A stretch of DNA of 64,000 nucleotides, taken from positions 314,982 to 378,981 of the forward strand of contig NZ_JASKMS010000005.1 in assembly GCF_030124145.1 (NCBI RefSeq). Direction: 5' to 3'. The notes beneath the pieces are model-generated. The model was given only the letters and a program-made list of their open reading frames with translations, did no database searches and was not told where the DNA came from. The translations under genes and the position numbers were made by a program. The stretch is from Streptomyces sp. 378. Lineage in GTDB: Bacteria; Actinomycetota; Actinomycetes; Streptomycetales; Streptomycetaceae. Below are positions 60,828 to 64,000 of this stretch, in pieces. How positions within the stretch are numbered: the stretch's first letter is position 1; each line of letters opens with the position of its first letter.

Positions 60828-60856
60828 GCGGGGTCCAGCGCTGTGCTGGACCCCGC
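60828..60856 (+). terminator. 12-bp hairpin between tpiA and secG
   Basis: GCGGGGTCCAGC (60828-60839) pairs with GCTGGACCCCGC (60845-60856). It may be a partial terminator that lowers secG expression relative to the glycolytic genes. Confidence 0.6.
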
Positions 60857-60891
60857 GTCGTCCGTCCGAATCCGAGGAAGTTGGTCCAGCC

Positions 60892-61128
60892 GTGGTTTTG
60901 GGGTTCTCGATCGCCCTGATCTTCTTCAGCCTGCTGCTGATGCTGCTGGTGCTGATGCACAAGGGGAAGGGCGGCGGCCTCTCCGACATGTTCGGTGGCG
61001 GCATGCAGTCCTCCGTCGGCGGCTCCTCGGTCGCCGAGCGCAACCTCGACCGGATCACCGTCGTGATCGGTCTGCTGTGGTTCGCGTGCATCGTCGTGCT
61101 CGGCATCCTGATGAAGGTGAACAACTGA
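60892..61128 (+). CDS. secG: Preprotein translocase subunit SecG
   Basis: Small membrane subunit of the SecYEG channel, 78 residues. Two membrane helices (FSIALIFFSLLLMLLVLMH and ITVVIGLLWFACIVVLGIL) flank the conserved GKGGGLSDMFGGG loop. I chose GTG 60892; an upstream start would place 22 Pro/Arg-rich residues before the first helix. The position after tpiA is conserved in Streptomyces. Confidence 0.93.
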   Translation: MVLGFSIALIFFSLLLMLLVLMHKGKGGGLSDMFGGGMQSSVGGSSVAERNLDRITVVIGLLWFACIVVLGILMKVNN

Positions 61129-61154
61129 CCGAGCCGCAATCCGCACGGAACTCG

Positions 61155-61266
61155 TACGTAAGGCCCCATGTCCGGTACGCGCAGCTGAGCGCGGCCTATC
61201 ATGGGGCTTGCGTCTAGGTGTGAGGGTTGTAACTCCAATCACTGGACGCGCGTTGGGCCTTACGTA
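61155..61266. repeat. 12-bp inverted repeat flanking the rbpA promoter region
   Basis: TACGTAAGGCCC (61155-61166) and GGGCCTTACGTA (61255-61266) are perfect inverse copies 88 bp apart. The right arm lies in the -35/-10 spacer of the predicted rbpA promoter. The left arm can also pair with ATGGGGCTT (61201-61209), a competing hairpin after secG. Confidence 0.65.
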
Positions 61267-61270
61267 GACT
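61242..61270 (+). promoter_or_regulatory. Predicted promoter of the rbpA-family gene
   Basis: CTGGAC (61242-61247), 17-bp spacer, TAGACT (61265-61270). A second inverted repeat, GCGAAGCG (61283-61290) / CGCTTCGC (61302-61309), follows in the leader, then GGGAG 8 bp before GTG. Confidence 0.5.
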
Positions 61271-61336
61271 GAGGCGCTCGCAGCGAAGCGGAACGCCGAC
61301 TCGCTTCGCGGCACCATCACGCAGGGAGTTACGACC

Positions 61337-61672
61337 GTGGCAAGTGGCAACGCGATCCGGGGAAGCCGGGTCGGGGCGGGGCCGATGGGCGAGGCCGAGC
61401 GCGGCGAGTCCGCGCCGCGGCTGCGCATCTCCTTCTGGTGCTCCAACGGACACGAGACCCAGCCGAGCTTCGCCAGCGACGCGCAGGTGCCCGATACCTG
61501 GGACTGTCCCCGCTGCGGCTTTCCGGCAGGCCAGGACCGGGACAACCCGCCGGACCCGCCGCGCACCGAGCCCTACAAGACGCACCTGGCGTACGTACGG
61601 GAGCGGCGCAGCGACGCGGACGGCGAGGCGATCCTCGCCGAGGCGCTCGCCAAACTCCGGGGCGAGATCTAG
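61337..61672 (+). CDS. RbpA-family RNA polymerase-binding protein (probable RbpB-type paralogue)
   Basis: A 111-residue actinobacterial RNA polymerase/sigma-interacting protein. The core has CSNGHE and CPRCGF, giving Cys ligands for a zinc site. It starts with IRGSRVGAGPMGEAERGE, similar to the RbpA basic linker region, and ends KTHLAYVRERRSDADGEAIL, the sigma-interaction helix. It departs from canonical RbpA in the core and tail, so it may be the RbpB-type paralogue; that distinction is inference. GTG is preceded by GGGAG. Confidence 0.85.
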   Translation: MASGNAIRGSRVGAGPMGEAERGESAPRLRISFWCSNGHETQPSFASDAQVPDTWDCPRCGFPAGQDRDNPPDPPRTEPYKTHLAYVRERRSDADGEAILAEALAKLRGEI

Positions 61673-61800
61673 AGGGTCTTCGAAAGTCCCGCACAGCACC
61701 CACGGCACCCGGACTTTCGGAACACCCCCTGGACGTCACACCGGCCGGGCACCATCGGGTGCCCGGCCGGAGCCGCCTCCCGGCCTTCGCCGCCGACCGA

Positions 61801-61823
61801 TTGTCAGTGGTGCCCCCTACGGT
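61801..61823 (+). promoter_or_regulatory. RecA-NDp / PafBC-type promoter of the MFS gene
   Basis: TTGTCAGTG (61801-61809), 8 bp, TACGGT (61818-61823). Full consensus match; predicted start about 26 bp before GTG, which has GGAGGGGGAG upstream. Confidence 0.78.
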
Positions 61824-61855
61824 TTGTGCATCGGACGAACCGTGGAGGGGGAGCG

Positions 61856-63196
61856 GTGGCGGCGGTCGAGGTGGGTGGGGCGGCGTGCGCGCCCGCGTGG
61901 CGCGGGGGCTTCGGACGGCTGTGGAGCGCCGCCGTGCTGTCCAGCTTCGGCGACGCGCTGCGGACGGCCGCGCTGCCCCTGCTGGCCGTCACCCTGACCG
62001 ACGATCCGCTCCTCATCGCCTCCGTCACGGCCTGTGGCTATCTGCCCTGGATCGTCTTCGGCCTGCTCGGCGGGGCGGTTGCCGACCGCGTGGACCAGCG
62101 GCGGGCCATGTGGAGGGTGGACGCCCTGCGCGGGCTGCTGGTCGCCGCCTTCGCGCTGGCCGTCGCACTCGGACACGCCTCGATCGGCCTCCTCATCGTG
62201 CTGGCCGTCGCCCTCACCACCCTCCAGACCGTGTTCGACAACGCCGCCACGGCACTGCTGCCCGCCCTGGTCGACCGGGAGGCGCTCGGCAGCGCCAACG
62301 CCCGGCTGATGACCGGTCAGCGCATCGTGGGCGGCCTCGTCGGCGGCCCCGCCGTGCCGCTGCTGCTGGCAGCCGGGACGGCCGTGCCGTTCGCGGTCGA
62401 CGCCGTGACCTTCCTCGTGGCCGCCGCACTGATCGCCGCCCTGCCGGCGGCCGCCTCCGACCCGACGCCGCGACCGGCGGGCAGCACCCTGCGCCGGGAG
62501 ATCGCGGAGGGCCTGCGCACCCTGTGGCGGGACCGCGCCCTGCGCGCCCTGTGCACCGCCACGGCCCTGTGCAACGTGGGCATGGGCACCCAGCTCGCCA
62601 TGCTCGTCCTCCTCGTCACCGACTGGCTCCGGGCGGGCCCGGCCGGATACGCGGCGGCGGGCACCGCCTTCACCCTGGGCAGCCTGGCCGGGGGAGCGGT
62701 GAACGGCCGCATGGTGGCGCGGCTCGGCCGGCTGCGGTCGGTGCTGCTCGCCGGCTCGGTGCAGACCGTGCTCCTCGTCGTCATGGGCACGGTACGCAGC
62801 CTGGCCGTGCTGGTGGGCGCGCTGGCCGTGTTCGGGCTTCTGGGCATGGTGTGGAACGTCAACACGACGACGCTCATGCAGGAGCGCAGCCCGGCCGGGC
62901 TGCTGGGCCGGGTCAGCTCGGCCTTCCGGACCCTGGCCTTCGCCGGGGTGCCCGTCGGCGCCCTGCTCGGCGGAGCCGTCGCCGCCGCCTGGGGGCCGAA
63001 CACGCCGCCGCTGCTCACGGCCGCCTTCTTCGTCCTCGCCGTGGTCGCGCTGATACCCGTGCGCAAGGTGAACGTATCTGTTGTCGAGCCGGTGGACGGC
63101 GCCGCGGCAGCCGATGTCACGGGCGGCTCCATTAGGTTGGGACCGGCAGCGGGGCAAGGTACGCAGGCAGCACAGGAAAGAAGGCTGAAGTCCGAG
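61856..63196 (+). CDS. MFS transporter with no stop codon before pgi
   Basis: Major facilitator exporter with 12 membrane segments (about 400 residues). Landmarks are [20 protein letters not shown], the loop [17 protein letters not shown], and [20 protein letters not shown] after helix 10. It resembles macrolide/drug-type exporters. The frame has no stop: it continues through rare codons (63071-63196), including the pgi leader, straight into pgi in the same frame. I end the call at the pgi start; the true end is unknown. Damage-type promoter and GTG 61856 define the start. Confidence 0.7.
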
Positions 63197-64000
63197 ATGA
63201 ACGCAGACGGCCGCACCAGGCTCAACCAGACGTCCGAGTGGGCGGCACTGGCCAAGCACCGCGAGGAACTGGGCGAAGTCGGGTTGCGTGAGCTGTTCGC
63301 CGCCGACTCCGGCCGCGGCACCGCGTACACCCTCCGGGTCGGCGACCTGTACGTCGACTACTCCAAGCACCTCGTCACCGACGACACACTGCGGCTGCTG
63401 CGCGAACTGGCCGCCGCCACCGACGTCTTCGGCCTCCGGGACGCCATGTTCCGCGGCGAGAAGATCAACACCACCGAGAACCGGGCCGTGCTGCACACCG
63501 CGCTGCGCGCCCCGCGGGACGCCGTCATCGAGGTCGACGGCGAGAACGTGGTGCCGGAAGTGCACGCCGTGCTCGACAAGATGGCGGACTTCGCGAACCG
63601 GGTGCGCTCGGGCGAGTGGACCGGCCACACCGGCAAGCGGATCCGGAACATCGTCAACGTCGGCATCGGCGGTTCCGACCTCGGGCCGGCGATGGCGTAC
63701 GAGGTGCTGCGCGCCTTCACCGACCGCTCGCTGACGGTGCGTTTCGTGTCCAACGTGGACGGCGCCGACCTGCACGAGGCGATCCGGGACCTGGACCCGG
63801 CACAGACGCTGTTCGTCATCGCCTCCAAGACGTTCACCACCATCGAGACGGTCACCAACGCCACCTCGGCCCGCTCCTGGCTGCTGGACGCGCTCGGTGA
63901 CGACGCCGCCGTCGCCCAGCACTTCGTGGCGCTGTCGACGAACGCCGAGAAGGTCGCGGACTTCGGCATCGACGTCGACAACATGTTCGAGTTCTGGGAC
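63197..64000 (+). CDS. pgi: Glucose-6-phosphate isomerase, N-terminal part (cut by the window end)
   Basis: Interconverts glucose 6-phosphate and fructose 6-phosphate. The visible 268 residues start [20 protein letters not shown] and include the sugar-phosphate site [39 protein letters not shown], and [20 protein letters not shown], all canonical. GAAAGAAGG lies about 12 bp before ATG. The frame is also open upstream into the MFS gene. The catalytic Glu and Lys of the C-terminal part lie beyond the window. Confidence 0.93.
   Translation, partial: MNADGRTRLNQTSEWAALAKHREELGEVGLRELFAADSGRGTAYTLRVGDLYVDYSKHLVTDDTLRLLRELAAATDVFGLRDAMFRGEKINTTENRAVLHTALRAPRDAVIEVDGENVVPEVHAVLDKMADFANRVRSGEWTGHTGKRIRNIVNVGIGGSDLGPAMAYEVLRAFTDRSLTVRFVSNVDGADLHEAIRDLDPAQTLFVIASKTFTTIETVTNATSARSWLLDALGDDAAVAQHFVALSTNAEKVADFGIDVDNMFEFWD

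Overview
This window is a stretch of actinobacterial, almost certainly Streptomyces, chromosome. The reasons are very high G+C with strong third-position bias, many GTG starts, several leaderless starts, and the gene content: the uvrC-rapZ-yvcK-whiA and gap / pgk-tpiA-secG blocks, an XRE-DUF397-ATPase developmental-type module, an RbpA-family protein, and mycothiol- and MocR-type families. About 53 genes or gene remnants are supported. I see no rRNA, tRNA or CRISPR.

Left part (1-29 kb): mostly dispersed accessory and housekeeping genes. These are an ArsR-like regulator with a truncated MFS partner, a family-5 uracil-DNA glycosylase butted against an IS481 remnant and a broken gamma-carbonic-anhydrase gene, a secreted expansin, a FUSC membrane protein, an ABC transporter, and a WhiJ-like cluster (ATPase, XRE, DUF397, methyltransferase). 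Then come a divergent MocR/AhpD pair, a lone GltD-like oxidoreductase, CorA, a psuG-psuK pseudouridine operon, an alkylguanine methyltransferase (ogt) and a secreted glycerophosphodiesterase. Many intergenic gaps hold GC-rich tandem repeats, and two arrays contain the 3' end of the neighbouring gene.

Middle (29-45 kb): uvrB, a TerD protein, a TerD protein with a degenerate FtsK-like C-terminal domain, a manganese-type (yybP-ykoY) riboswitch, terC, then MHS transporter, LD-carboxypeptidase, aroQ, MBL hydrolase, maleylpyruvate-isomerase-like protein and uvrA. Right part (45-64 kb): LacI/sugar-kinase operon, XRE regulator, uvrC-rapZ-yvcK-whiA, a large secreted M14 carboxypeptidase, gap, pgk-tpiA-secG, an RbpA-family gene, an MFS transporter and the start of pgi.

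The main connecting theme is DNA damage. Six promoters in this window (ogt, uvrB, terD, uvrA, uvrC and the MFS gene before pgi) carry the two-part signature TTGTCRGTG-N8-TANNNT. This is the RecA-independent (RecA-NDp / PafBC) damage promoter known from mycobacteria. That places nucleotide-excision repair, alkyl-guanine repair, a Ter stress module and an exporter in one predicted regulon. terC adds a second input, manganese, through a riboswitch whose P1 strand can pair instead with the terC ribosome binding site.
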